From Thermosediminibacter oceani DSM 16646 (GTDB lineage Bacteria > Bacillota > Thermosediminibacteria > Thermosediminibacterales > Thermosediminibacteraceae): DNA of 64,000 nt. A program made the position numbers and the translations under genes. Shown piece after piece: positions 18,035 to 27,186 of this stretch; positions within the stretch are counted from its first letter, which is position 1; each line of letters begins with the position of its first letter. The notes under the pieces were generated by a model. That model was given only the letters and a program-made list of their open reading frames with translations. It ran no database searches and was not told the DNA's origin. The DNA lies in contig NC_014377.1 in NCBI RefSeq assembly GCF_000144645.1, positions 1,922,001 to 1,986,000 of the forward strand. The letters run 5' to 3'.

Positions 18035-19111
18035 TTATTCGATAACGGTTAGATTTTTATCGTACCCGGTTAATACTTCGCAACCGTCTTCGGTTACGAC
18101 CACCAGGTCTTCTATTCTTACACCCACGATGCCCGGAATATATATGCCCGGTTCTATGGAAAATATCATACCCGGTTCAACCCTGTCGGTATTTGCAGCC
18201 GAGACATCTCCGAGTTCATGAACCTCTATTCCTATAGAGTGTCCTGTTCTGTGAGTAAAATATTTGCCGTACCCGGCTTTTTCAATATAATTTCGCGCAG
18301 CAGCGTCAATATCGCAAAATCTTACGCCCGGCTTTACAGTATCAATTGCTCTCTTGTTGGCTTCCAGAACTATATTGTATATTTTAGCTGCCTCATCGGA
18401 AACCTTCTTATAAAATACAGTCCTGGTTATATCGGAGCAGTAGGAATCCTTTACACACCCGATATCTATGATAACGCAGTCCCCTTCCCTTACTGTAAAG
18501 TTTCCGGGTGTATGGTGGGGGTCTGCCGCGTTAGCGCCGTAGGCGATGATGGGATCGAAGGAACAGCCCTCAGCGCCTAACTCTTCGTAAATCTCTAAAA
18601 GAATTTGGCCCATCTTCTTTTCGGTATATTTTTGCGGTATAAGTTCGATTAATTTCCCCACGGCAAGATCGTTGATTCTCGAGGATTGGCGCATCAGCTC
18701 GATTTCCCTGGGGTCTTTTCGCATCCTCACTCTATCGATGATATTTGAACCGATAACGAATTTACAATTACTCTTTAATTCCATTAGCCTTAACAGAAAC
18801 CGGGCAGGCCAGTTTTTATCTACGCCCAAAGGTTTTCCCGCTTCAACATACCTCGACAAAATCTCTACAGCATCCTGGGTATCATTGAAAATGACCTTTT
18901 CAACGCCCAGGTCTTCATGCACGGGAAAAAGCTCGTTGATAAAAAGCCTCTTGTCGCCGTTGACATTTAGATACAGCGCCAGCATTCGCTCTCCGGGATG
19001 TATCCACTTCCCCGTGAGATAGAAAATTGAAGCAGGGTCAGAGACTACAATCTGCGGGATATTTTGTTTCTCCATCTCCCTCAAGACGACATTTAGCCTT
19101 TCCTGATTCAT
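18035..19111 (-). CDS. M24-family metallopeptidase (Xaa-Pro aminopeptidase-like)
   Basis: A 358-residue creatinase/prolidase-type protein: N-terminal domain (1-125) then the pita-bread catalytic domain. All five metal ligands are visible: two aspartates in IIDIGCVKDSYCSDITRT, histidine in HRTGHSIGIEVHELG, glutamates in FSIEPGIYIPG and GVRIEDLVVV. It probably removes N-terminal residues before proline, or acts as a related prolidase/creatinase. ATG 19111 follows GGGGGAAATGAC. Lies 63 bases after the permease gene, separated by a hairpin; the pair suggests import and breakdown of peptides or proline-containing substrates. Confidence 0.92.
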   Translation of the reverse strand: MNQERLNVVLREMEKQNIPQIVVSDPASIFYLTGKWIHPGERMLALYLNVNGDKRLFINELFPVHEDLGVEKVIFNDTQDAVEILSRYVEAGKPLGVDKNWPARFLLRLMELKSNCKFVIGSNIIDRVRMRKDPREIELMRQSSRINDLAVGKLIELIPQKYTEKKMGQILLEIYEELGAEGCSFDPIIAYGANAADPHHTPGNFTVREGDCVIIDIGCVKDSYCSDITRTVFYKKVSDEAAKIYNIVLEANKRAIDTVKPGVRFCDIDAAARNYIEKAGYGKYFTHRTGHSIGIEVHELGDVSAANTDRVEPGMIFSIEPGIYIPGIVGVRIEDLVVVTEDGCEVLTGYDKNLTVIE

Positions 19112-19146
19112 GTCATTTCCCCCTTTTAAAGCTTTTCAAACAGGGC

Positions 19147-19174
19147 AGGAGACTATCTTAGACGATAGTCTCCT
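19147..19174 (-). terminator. Intergenic hairpin between permease and peptidase genes
   Basis: Perfect 11-bp arms AGGAGACTATC and GATAGTCTCCT, loop TTAGAC. On the minus strand it lies immediately after the permease stop codon, but no T-run follows (TGCCCTG), so it may be a partial terminator or an mRNA-stability element setting a lower level of the downstream peptidase. On the plus strand it is followed by TTTATTTTTT. Confidence 0.5.
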
Positions 19175-20593
19175 TTATTTTTTAAGGGCCGCGCTTTTCC
19201 CGATCGGGGATCTTTTCTCATAATTATTCCATATCAGCAGTCCTGTAAGTATTACCAAAAGCCCTCCACCTATCATTTCGATTTCATATATAAGGTTTTC
19301 CCTGAAGGTCTCCATAACGGGCGCTGCCGAAAGCACTATGCCGATCATTGTAATAGCCAGCACCATATTGGCAATCGCTATAGCTTTTCCATTGTCCCTC
19401 GTCATTTCATAAGGCCTATTCTCATTGGGCCTTTCCCTTCTCAGTTTAATATAAGAACCAAATAGAAGGACATAGGGGAAGAGCTGTGTCAGGGCGGTCA
19501 TAGTCACAAGTACGTTGTATATGGCATCTACCGATGGCAGAAGGTTCGTTCCAAGGAGTATCGCCGTTACCAGGATTGCCTGGAATATTACGGCATTTGC
19601 AGGAATATTGTAAGCATTTACTTTGGTAAAGTACTCCGGAAAAATTCCCTTTTGGACGCTTCCGAACAACATCTTAATGGGAGAAGCTATATAAAGTATT
19701 ATTGCACCGAGTATTGAAAAGGATATAGAAACAGCAATAATTTGTATGAACCAAGGCCCGATACCGAGCTTTGATGCAACTGCTGCAAGGGCTTCCAGCA
19801 CACCCCTTGAAGCTGTTATCTGGCTCGTCGGCAAAATTGACGTAATGGCTATCGAACCGAGAACATATAAGCCCCCTACGATCATAGCCGCGAGCATAAT
19901 CGCCCTGGGGAATGTATTTTTTGCATCCTCAACTTCGGTTATAAAGTTGGCGGTAGTTTCGGCCCCGCTGAGAGCAAACATAATCGACGATATTGCTACA
20001 AGAGAGTCCATATTAAGCTTGGGCATAAGTGTTGATACCGTATAAGTGGAAGCCGGAGGATTTTTGAATATTACAACAGAAATAAATGCCATTAAAATAA
20101 GCAGCACGGAGGGTATTGTAGAACCCAGAGCCCCAATATTGGTAAATATCTTACCGAAGCTCATGCCCCTTACACTGATGAGAGATAATATCCAGAAGGT
20201 CACAAGCGAGAGTATTAATACGAACATCTTATCGCTTGCAAGTTCGGGTTTGCCCAGGGCGAAAGATACGTTGACTGTAAAGAAGGTTAAAAACGAAGAA
20301 TACCAGAATATTTTGGCAGTCCAGTTAAGCCATGATACCATAAATCCCCACTTTTCGCCGTAAGCTTCTTTAACCCACTCGTAAAGCCCACCGTCTCTCG
20401 GATACGTGGCCGCCAGTTCTGCGCAGATGAGGGCACTGGGCACGAAGAAGATGAAAGAAAATAAAACCCATACCGGTATGGCCCCAAGCCCCAAACCGAA
20501 GCTGTCCGCAGTAGACTTCGCTATCCATCTTATTCCGTACAAGGCGGAAACATTCATGAAGACCAAGTCCCATAAGCCGATCTTGTTTTTCAT
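19175..20593 (-). CDS. APC-superfamily amino acid permease
   Basis: A 472-residue polytopic transporter with 12 or so hydrophobic helices. The first helix begins IGLWDLVFMNVSALYGIRWI; the conserved loop ELAATYPRDGGLYEWVKEAYG after helix 2 and FALSGAETTANFITEVEDAK in helix 6 are APC/AGT-family landmarks. Substrate is not evident; glutamate/GABA-antiporter-like and YjeM-like proteins look similar. ATG 20593 is preceded by AAAGGATGATTGG. It has its own promoter and a 115-base leader. Co-directional with the M24 peptidase. Confidence 0.93.
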   Translation of the reverse strand: MKNKIGLWDLVFMNVSALYGIRWIAKSTADSFGLGLGAIPVWVLFSFIFFVPSALICAELAATYPRDGGLYEWVKEAYGEKWGFMVSWLNWTAKIFWYSSFLTFFTVNVSFALGKPELASDKMFVLILSLVTFWILSLISVRGMSFGKIFTNIGALGSTIPSVLLILMAFISVVIFKNPPASTYTVSTLMPKLNMDSLVAISSIMFALSGAETTANFITEVEDAKNTFPRAIMLAAMIVGGLYVLGSIAITSILPTSQITASRGVLEALAAVASKLGIGPWFIQIIAVSISFSILGAIILYIASPIKMLFGSVQKGIFPEYFTKVNAYNIPANAVIFQAILVTAILLGTNLLPSVDAIYNVLVTMTALTQLFPYVLLFGSYIKLRRERPNENRPYEMTRDNGKAIAIANMVLAITMIGIVLSAAPVMETFRENLIYEIEMIGGGLLVILTGLLIWNNYEKRSPIGKSAALKK

Positions 20594-20714
20594 CCAATCA
20601 TCCTTTCTGTTTTATGGTTCCTGGGATAATTAAATATGCCAGTTTGTTTAAAAAAAAAAATCAGCCATAAATCTGTGAACGACCACCACCTCGGGTCCGA
20701 ATTTATTGTTTGTT

Positions 20715-20743
20715 ATTATATCATAGAAAAAATTTTAGTTCAA
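20715..20743 (-). promoter_or_regulatory. Promoter of the permease gene
   Basis: On the minus strand TTGAAC (20743-20738), 17 bases, TATAAT (20720-20715), with an extended -10 TG. The predicted leader is about 115 bases and contains a run of 11 T (about 20660-20650) after a weak stem; no known riboswitch was recognised. Confidence 0.75.
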
Positions 20744-20794
20744 TAAAAATATTTTTGTTATACTGCAATTTTTATAGGTTAATAAAAATAATTA

Positions 20795-20840
20795 AAAAGG
20801 GATAAGCGCTAAAGCTCCTTTAGAGCTTTGCGCTTATCCC
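20795..20840 (-). terminator. Terminator of the PNPOx-like gene; member of a recurrent hairpin family
   Basis: GGGATAAGCGC pairs with GCGCTTATCCC, and an inner stem AAAGCTC/GAGCTTT closes on a five-base loop, giving a stem of 18 bp with one bulge. On the minus strand it is followed by TTTTTAATTATTTTT. The outer stem sequence recurs at 44944-44995 and 57975-58027. Confidence 0.88.
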
Positions 20841-20881
20841 CTACTTATTAATTATCCCTTCTCCCTGATCATCACTTTCTC

Positions 20882-21289
20882 TCAAAAGCTGATCTTAATT
20901 GGGGGGTTGCCGGACAGGTCAGATATAATCACTTCACTGGGTTCAATATAAAAGACCTCAAAGATAGGATTATCTGCAGATTTATATATGGCTTTTATTC
21001 CTTCGTTTTTTTCAATAATTTTTCTTTTAACATCCAAATCCTTTGTAAAAATAACCCTACCGGACAGTCTGACCGTCACCATATCCTTTGATGTACTGGT
21101 AAATTCTGCAAAAGGATTCTTTTGCAATTGTCTAAAAACGTCTTTGGTGTTGGATGTACAGAAATAAAATTTCCCGTTTTCTTCAAATTGGAACTGCCAG
21201 GGCCTTACGCGTGGTTTCCCGTCGTCCACAGTGGCAAAGGCACCATTGGGATTTTCGTTTAAAAATTTAATTACTTCTTCCGTCTTCAT
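20882..21289 (-). CDS. Pyridoxamine 5'-phosphate oxidase-like (split-barrel flavin-binding) protein
   Basis: A 135-residue protein. MKTEEVIKFLNENPNGAFATVDDGKPRVRPW is split by the family's start and first strands (shown: FATVDDGKPRVRPW), and FYFCTSNTKDVFRQLQKNP matches PNPOx-like FMN-binding barrels. Members bind FMN, F420 or haem and many are of unknown function; true PdxH activity is unlikely because of its short length. Start chosen at ATG 21289 with GGAGGG upstream; the reading frame extends further but lacks another good site. Single gene with its own terminator. Confidence 0.85.
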   Translation of the reverse strand: MKTEEVIKFLNENPNGAFATVDDGKPRVRPWQFQFEENGKFYFCTSNTKDVFRQLQKNPFAEFTSTSKDMVTVRLSGRVIFTKDLDVKRKIIEKNEGIKAIYKSADNPIFEVFYIEPSEVIISDLSGNPPIKISF

Positions 21290-21475
21290 CTTGAACCCTC
21301 CACCATTTAATATTTGATATATTTCATGCAATTCAATTTAATGATATTCTAAAAAATCGTTTTGAACAAGTACGTTATAATGTAAAGCGGCAAATGGAAC
21401 TGCAGAACGGAGCCAAGCAGTACAATGAAATTTAAAAAGCAGTTGAGAGAACTTGAACGAAACGGTTTTGAGGGA

Positions 21476-22849
21476 TTAAAAATCGCTCCCGGGCTTGAGC
21501 GCGCCAACCACTAGTTTAACCTTACCCGATATCTTATCCACATCGAGCGAATCTGTTAAATCGACGGAAAATTTGACGTTGCTCAGATTTTTTCTGGTGA
21601 GGAAGGCATTGACCTGTTCTCGCGCTTTTTCAGTAAGACTCTCTCCGTTGGTCCCCGGTTCGGGAACTATCCTGAGGCGGAACGATATCTCATTGACCTG
21701 AACAAACTGGAACTCCTTGATACCCGGAACGTTAAGGTCATCAATAAAGAGGGGATGGAGGAAATCCCATTTCCCCGCGGGATTTCTGAACCACATCATG
21801 TCTTCGCTCCTGCCGAGAACCTTGTCGATACGCGTATACGGTAAGGGACCCACCGGACCTCTGGTAAAACCCAGCACAACGTCGTTGAGGCGGTAACGTA
21901 TCAGGGGAAAAACCTCGTTATAAAGTACAGTTACTATGAGCCTACCAAATTCATCTACCTCGCAGTAGTTCATGTCATCGAAAAGGTAGATGCCGTCGTA
22001 CCAGCTGGCACCTGCCCCGAGAGCTAGTGACTCGGTACATGCGTAATAGTCTATAATATCGCAGCCGAAGACCTCTTGAAAATAGCGCGCTCTTTCCACG
22101 GTGATAGGTTCTCCTCCGGTGATCACCTTCTTCGGACGTATATGTATGCTTCCCTTGGCCTGCATGTCTGCCACGATTTGTATACACGAAGGATAACCTG
22201 CAAGGTAATTTGGATCAAACTCTTGAATCTTTTCGGGCCAGGATTCTAGGGGATCCTGGACGTTCAGAATCAGGCTCTTCGCGTTGTATTTCTTTATCCC
22301 ATTTAATGCCAGAGTTGTGCTGGCATATCCCCTCCCCACGGAAGCCACGAACAGCACACGGACAGGAAAATCCCATAGTCTTATCTTTGCCTTACCTCCC
22401 AGGCTCAACCTGACCATGTTTGCTACAACCTGCGTGATGGCTGAATCGTTGTAGAGGAAATTGCAAGGCTTTCCCGTGCTCCCCGAAGTGTGCACAAGAG
22501 TGTAACGGCCTAGTCTTACTATGAGCCTGCTGTCATGGGCATCTTGCTCTCCGCGCTGCTTTTCAACCTGGGACCTCAAGCCGGCAGGCAGGTGCTTCAC
22601 TGTACAGATATCTTCGAAGTTGGCGCGCACGACATCTTTGTTGATTATAGGGAGGTCTGACGGCTCCAGATAAGCGAGATCCTTTTCTGTAATACCTACA
22701 CTCCGGTAAAGCTCGCGGTAAAACCTGCTATTATAAAATGCGTGTTCAACGACTCTACGGAACCTTGCCTTAGCGTAGCTTTCGATTTTCTCCCTGGGCC
22801 ACTTGTTGTGCCACAAGAGCTTAAGTCCCACATAGGCAAGGTTTAACAT
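21476..22849 (-). CDS. PaaK/CapK-like adenylate-forming ligase (phenylacetate-CoA ligase family)
   Basis: A 457-residue member of the ANL superfamily. The ATP-binding loop TSGSTGKPCNF (A3 motif) and the DYYACTESLALG (A5-like Y-x-x-T-E) motif are present; VLGRSEDMM marks the hinge before the C-terminal subdomain. Length and motif order match CapK/PaaK-type enzymes, which activate aryl or other carboxylates as adenylates. Start placed at ATG 22849 because AGAGGAGGAC sits seven bases upstream; the frame stays open to 22951 but that would add a region without support. Substrate and pathway cannot be inferred; no CoA-pathway genes nearby. Confidence 0.85.
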   Translation of the reverse strand: MLNLAYVGLKLLWHNKWPREKIESYAKARFRRVVEHAFYNSRFYRELYRSVGITEKDLAYLEPSDLPIINKDVVRANFEDICTVKHLPAGLRSQVEKQRGEQDAHDSRLIVRLGRYTLVHTSGSTGKPCNFLYNDSAITQVVANMVRLSLGGKAKIRLWDFPVRVLFVASVGRGYASTTLALNGIKKYNAKSLILNVQDPLESWPEKIQEFDPNYLAGYPSCIQIVADMQAKGSIHIRPKKVITGGEPITVERARYFQEVFGCDIIDYYACTESLALGAGASWYDGIYLFDDMNYCEVDEFGRLIVTVLYNEVFPLIRYRLNDVVLGFTRGPVGPLPYTRIDKVLGRSEDMMWFRNPAGKWDFLHPLFIDDLNVPGIKEFQFVQVNEISFRLRIVPEPGTNGESLTEKAREQVNAFLTRKNLSNVKFSVDLTDSLDVDKISGKVKLVVGALKPGSDF

Positions 22850-22947
22850 GTTATTTGTCCTCCTCTGATATATATGAATATGGCTCGCTACCACAATCTT
22901 AGCGTATCTACCGTATATCTTCAAGATTTGCAGAAGTATACGCTTTA

Positions 22948-23699
22948 TCACTCAGTATCAAAACGTGCCAGCTGGTCCCGGGTGAATTCTAACTTCGGAG
23001 TCCGGAGCCTTTCCCCGAAGTTGATGGAATACCAGGGGTTTCCTTTGCCGTTCGCCGGGTTTTTGAGAATGTGAATATCCTGGGCCGGCATGTAACTTTG
23101 GGTTATCTGCAGATCCTCCACCGGCACTTTTTTCAATTCCTTTGACAGCGAAAGCGTGCCTGCGTAAGCAAAGACAGTATCCAGGTATTTTCTAAAGCTT
23201 TCGTAATCGTTGGAGTAATCCGCCTGTTTTACCCAGTACACATTATCCCCTTCAACTTTAATCCTGTACCCCTTCATCCATGTGGTATAATCGGCCATGA
23301 AGCCGTTGGTAAAGTTGAAGTGGATCTTATCATACTCTCCTTTCCGGTAAAGGTGCTCCGACCTGAGCCTTATCACGGCGTCGGCACACTGCTGCAGGTT
23401 CCTGTCTCCTTGTCAATATCAAGAACTGCCACATGGACATTCCGGAGCTTCGGAAGGCCGTTATAATACTTTACCTTCGAGCCGTGAGGCTTTAAGGGCA
23501 GGTTCCTCAAATATTCACCGAAAGAACCTTCGGGCACTTCAACCCTTTCAAAGCCCTCAGGAACCCTTATCCTCTACTGAACGGTCCTTCCGCTTTCATT
23601 TATCAAATAAACCGTCTCATTTTTCGCCGGGTTGAAAGACGTATTACCGGAACAGGCCGTTAAAAGAATCGCCATCAGGAGGATGATTATCTTTTTCAT
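22948..23699 (-). pseudogene. DUF4846 lipoprotein gene, decayed
   Basis: Starts at ATG 23699 behind AAAAGGTGGGG with a lipobox signal (MKKIIILLMAILLTACSG), then ESGRTVQ, an in-frame TAG (23574-23576, codon 42), RIRVPEGFERVEVPEGSFGE, and LKPHGSKVKYY. A frameshift near 23391-23412 moves the family motif QQCADAVIRLRSEHLY to another frame. Near 23106 an internal deletion joins VEDLQI to QSYMPAQDIHILKNP, removing the segment that contains the conserved DVFIxGGSPGHAVIVVD region in other family members. The three lesions make this a clear pseudogene of a DUF4846 (cysteine-peptidase-like fold) lipoprotein. Family recognition is from memory of the conserved motifs. Confidence 0.85.
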
Positions 23700-23788
23700 A
23701 AAACCCCACCTTTTACCAGCGTTATTTAGGTGGGTTACTATACACCATCAATATTTTTTGAGAAGTTTGTTTAACTTTAGGATTATTC

Positions 23789-23797
23789 TGGTATAAT
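23789..23797 (+). promoter_or_regulatory. Extended -10 promoter of mntA-hepT
   Basis: TGGTATAAT: perfect TATAAT at 23792-23797 with the TG extended element, about 30 bases ahead of the mntA start. The -35 position carries only TTTAAC. Confidence 0.6.
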
Positions 23798-23827
23798 TAA
23801 AATGAAATTCGATTATAGGTGATTCAA

Positions 23828-24253
23828 TTGAAAAGGAATCTTGACGGTATAATAACGCAAATTGAAGAATTAAAAAAATATCTCGGGCAAAATAAAAATA
23901 TTTTGGCATTATATATATTTGGATCTTACGGTACCGGTCATGAACGCACTACCAGCGATATTGACCTGGCAATATTATTCAGAAACAGCCCTTCACTTTT
24001 TGAAGAGCTGGAAATTGAATCCGGCATCAGCCAGATTTTCAAGCGCGACGACATTGATTTGGTCAACTTAAACAAAGCCCCGATAGATATCTGTCATCAG
24101 GTATTACATACAGGAGAGCTTTTATACTGTACTGATGAAATAGCCCTTGCAGACTTTAAGGAGAGAGTTTTTAATATCTACGGGGATTATGGAATTACAT
24201 TAAAAAAATTTTATGATGATTTTATGAAAGGATTGAGAGATAAATATGTATGA
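23828..24253 (+). CDS. mntA: MntA-type nucleotidyltransferase antitoxin
   Basis: About 141 residues. The minimal nucleotidyltransferase motif FGSYGTGHERTTSDIDLAILF (here split as FGSYGTG and SDIDLAI) gives the GSx10-DxD active site that AMPylates the partner HepT toxin. The start is chosen at TTG 23828 because AGGTGA lies five bases upstream; GTG 23819 is in frame but has no site. It overlaps hepT by eight bases, as usual for mntA-hepT toxin-antitoxin pairs. Confidence 0.9.
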   Translation: MKRNLDGIITQIEELKKYLGQNKNILALYIFGSYGTGHERTTSDIDLAILFRNSPSLFEELEIESGISQIFKRDDIDLVNLNKAPIDICHQVLHTGELLYCTDEIALADFKERVFNIYGDYGITLKKFYDDFMKGLRDKYV

Positions 24254-24665
24254 AATTGATAAAAAAAGGGTTCTAGATAAAATTAGGGTAATTGAAAACA
24301 GCCTGTCAAAATTAAAAACACTCTCCCGGCTTCCTTTAGATGAATTTATATCTGATTTCAGATACTTTGATTCCGCAAAATATAATCTTCAAACTGCTAT
24401 CGAGGCTATGATAGACATAGGTAACCATGTTATATCTCGAAGGGGACTTGGAATTCCAAAAACTTACGCCGATACTTTTGAAATTCTATACAAAAGTGGA
24501 ATAATAGCAAAAAATGACGCTGATATATATAAGCTAATGGCCAAATTCCGAAATCGTATCGTTCACTTCTATGATGAAGTTGACGATAAAGAGGTTTACG
24601 GCATATTGCAAAACAATCTTGGAGATTTTGATTCATTTATCCAGCAAATAAGTAAATTGCTTTAA
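24246..24665 (+). CDS. hepT: HepT-type HEPN RNase toxin
   Basis: A 139-residue all-alpha HEPN protein (DUF86). The catalytic RX4-6H motif is seen in KFRNRIVHFYDEV, with the downstream tyrosine that MntA AMPylates (HFY). NLQTAIEAMIDIGNHVISRRGLG matches the core helix of DUF86. ATG 24246 overlaps the end of mntA. The pair is expected to be an RNA-targeting toxin with an AMPylating antitoxin, often linked to phage defence. Ends with TAA. Confidence 0.92.
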   Translation: MYEIDKKRVLDKIRVIENSLSKLKTLSRLPLDEFISDFRYFDSAKYNLQTAIEAMIDIGNHVISRRGLGIPKTYADTFEILYKSGIIAKNDADIYKLMAKFRNRIVHFYDEVDDKEVYGILQNNLGDFDSFIQQISKLL

Positions 24666-24693
24666 CTTTAACCCGCCGCACCAAAAACCGCCT

Positions 24694-26274
24694 CTACATA
24701 GTTCCGTCATATCCGCTAAGTTTTATAGTCTTTCCCCTCTCCGGCCACACTACTTTACAAAATCCCTCAAACCGCGCGAAAAATTCCCCGTCCTGTGTAT
24801 GCACCGGGATGAGCACTTCCGGCTTTATTGTCTCCACCATCTCCTCTATTCCCGGGCCGTGGATGTGCCCGCTGGCGTGAAAGCCCGATTTTTCCCGGTC
24901 CCTACCTAACGTTCCGTAAAGTTCAAAACCAAAATAATCAATCCAGTTTTTTATCCGCTGGTGGTCTATCAGCATTTCTTCGTCGTACGCCTCACTGGAG
25001 GAGTATATGTAGGTCCCGCCTTCCGGCTGGATGTCAAGAAATGCGTGGAAGTCGTAATAGGAAAAGCAGAGTATGTAGCTTCCGGCGTCTTTTTTTATGT
25101 CTTCCGCTGTTACCATCTTTGTAGGGTCGAACCGGTCGAGGAGGGCATCCTCCCACTTTTTTCTCTGGGCCTTTGGCCGCAGGTAAAGCACTATGCGTTC
25201 GTCTTCGTTCGGGTCGGGAACACCGTCCTCTCCCGCCGCATCCAGAGCTTCCAGCAGGTATATGTCCTTGGCGGTCAATACCAGGCGGCGGCCGGTGTTT
25301 CCGGCTATGTCGAGGAATGAAAGCAGGCGCTCTACGTTGCGCGGACCGAAGTCAGCAACAACGAGGCCCCCTGCTTTAGCCACCACGTCGAAACAGTTAG
25401 CAGCCACTTCCCCTTCCGTCACGGGCTTTTGCGTCCCCGGATGGGTACCTTCACAGATGAGGGCAAGAGGCTTTAGTTTTGCGGCTTCTTGGAAAAACCA
25501 CCGGGTAAGGCCGGCGTTTTTACCGTGAAGCCTGAGGTCGCCGGTGTAGATAATCCAGCCGGCGGAAGTCTTTATACCGAAGGCTCCAGCTCCGGGGATG
25601 GAGTGGTCCACCGGCCAGAAGCGCACGGTAAGGCCGCCGATTTCAGACTCCCCGCCGCAGGCTTCAAGGGCGCAGCATTGCAGCGCTCGGGAGTTATCGA
25701 CTCTCTCCCAGAAACCGCAGGCTCTTTCCGGAATAGCCTCTATTCCCATTATGCGGTAGCGGCGCTGCCTGAAGGGGGTTGTCTTGTAGTGCCCGGTCTG
25801 CAGAAGGCCGTCCTTTAATTCCCGGGGCGTTGTATAGCATATTTCCTGCAAGCGGTTGCCCCCTCCCGTATCTTGAAGGGCTTTGCATATAAGGGCGCTG
25901 GTCAGCCCGGTTATTACGGGCACCTCTTCCCGGATGTATGAAAAGTGGCCGCAGTGGTCGAAGTGGGCGTGTGAGAGGAATACGCCCGTAACTTCGTTTT
26001 TCCGGTACAGTGGGTGCGATGAGAATCTATCCCATACGCCCGGGTATTCCAGGTCTGTCCGGTACAGGCTCCTTAGCGGCGGCAGGATGCCGAGGCATAG
26101 GAGGTCATAAAAGCCGAACGTACTTCTCGGCCCGAGGAATTCGTCGAAGAACATGCCCTCGGCTTTGAAGTTGGTGCCGAAATCCAAAAAAAGCGACGCT
26201 TTGCCGTCTTCCAGCAGTATCTTGTTGCCGCCGATGCAGTCGGCGCCGTCGTAAAAGGTGAGGGAAACGGCCAT
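24694..26274 (-). CDS. Metallo-beta-lactamase-fold protein, RNase J-like
   Basis: A 526-residue protein. The metal site HAHFDHCGHF (HxHxDH) is at about residue 100; a further ligand set is in YTGDLRLHG, and the C-terminal HIHGPG and VLIPVHTQ resemble motif C and the final histidine of RNase J/beta-CASP nucleases. The middle part would hold the beta-CASP domain, with inserts that make it unlike canonical RNase J (about 555 residues but different N-terminus GADCIGGNKILLEDG). A nuclease or hydrolase role is likely; the substrate is not known. ATG 26274 follows AAAGGCGG. Stop TAG. It converges on hepT with 28 bases between. Confidence 0.82.
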   Translation of the reverse strand: MAVSLTFYDGADCIGGNKILLEDGKASLFLDFGTNFKAEGMFFDEFLGPRSTFGFYDLLCLGILPPLRSLYRTDLEYPGVWDRFSSHPLYRKNEVTGVFLSHAHFDHCGHFSYIREEVPVITGLTSALICKALQDTGGGNRLQEICYTTPRELKDGLLQTGHYKTTPFRQRRYRIMGIEAIPERACGFWERVDNSRALQCCALEACGGESEIGGLTVRFWPVDHSIPGAGAFGIKTSAGWIIYTGDLRLHGKNAGLTRWFFQEAAKLKPLALICEGTHPGTQKPVTEGEVAANCFDVVAKAGGLVVADFGPRNVERLLSFLDIAGNTGRRLVLTAKDIYLLEALDAAGEDGVPDPNEDERIVLYLRPKAQRKKWEDALLDRFDPTKMVTAEDIKKDAGSYILCFSYYDFHAFLDIQPEGGTYIYSSSEAYDEEMLIDHQRIKNWIDYFGFELYGTLGRDREKSGFHASGHIHGPGIEEMVETIKPEVLIPVHTQDGEFFARFEGFCKVVWPERGKTIKLSGYDGTM

Positions 26275-26467
26275 GGGTATCACCGCCTTTCATTTACCTA
26301 TACCTATTAATAACTTGCCCTTTCTTCCGGGCCGCAGCTCAATCTAAGCTTTATACTCTTCCCAGCCATTTAAATCCGAAATGTTAATTTCACCCCGCCG
26401 CACACTATACCCTATGTAGAAGAAATTATTGCAATAAGTTTCAATATCACCTGAGGGATTAAACCAT

Positions 26468-27043
26468 TTATATATAAGCCCAACGTTTATCAATTACGAC
26501 AAAGAAAAAAAGTATAGGTTTAATTAGAAGGATTTGTTTATTATCTGACAACCTAGAATTTACTTCTTTGGAAGCTAGCTGAAACTTATCAAAAAGGCTT
26601 CGCAAAGTACAGCTATCAATATTTTCCAACAAATGAAACCAATTTCCGGTTGTATTTTCTTTGACCAGTTTTTCAATGTCTTTCGTAATATGTTCTTGCG
26701 GAGGATTTTTAGCTTTAAATTCAACCCTTACTTGTTCGACAAACTTATTTTCAAAAGTATATAAAGTCAAATCGGTTTGAGCGCTTATATCCTTTTGCCC
26801 GGTGAAATTGTAGAGTTCCTTTGTTGGGGTTTCTACAGAATAAAAGTATTTAGTAGATCTCTCTATGACAGAAGCAAAAGCAAACCGGGCTTCCTATTCA
26901 CTTATTCTGATTACACCATTACTTAAAGGTGGAAAAATAAGTCTAGAAAAAGTGAGCGGTAGACTTTCAGACGAAAAATTTGGTATTGTCCATAGCAGCC
27001 TGCACGTTTCCTTGTTAATTTCGACAAGGTCTTTAATTAACAT
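26468..27043 (-). pseudogene. Conserved hypothetical gene interrupted by one in-frame TAG
   Basis: Read from ATG 27043 (AAAGGTGA eight bases upstream) the frame is open for 191 codons except for a TAG at 26894-26896 (codon 50): ...GVIRISE, stop, EARFAFASVIERSTKYFYS..., LYTFENKFVEQVRVEFKAK. Both sides are protein-like and in the same frame, so a single change, probably CAG to TAG, explains the interruption. I do not recognise the family. It lies 143 bases downstream of the GIY-YIG gene on the same strand, and the SETPT/EFKAKNP features suggest an intracellular protein. Either a pseudogene or read through by a suppressor. Confidence 0.7.
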
Positions 27044-27186
27044 TAATCAGGTCACCTTTGAATTGAATAAATTATTATAGTTAAATCGGACTTAACAGAC
27101 TTTTTTCTTAGGATGCTAACTTTATGTCATTCCGAAATTTCATTTTTAGAACATTGAAAGATTTAAACTCAATTTTTACTCCTGAT

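Noticed and set aside
21425-21508. A 28-codon plus-strand frame (MKFKKQLRELERNGFEGLKI...) beside the CapK-like gene
   Set aside because: It runs antisense into the end of a well-supported gene, is very short, and has no ribosome-binding site or recognised family.
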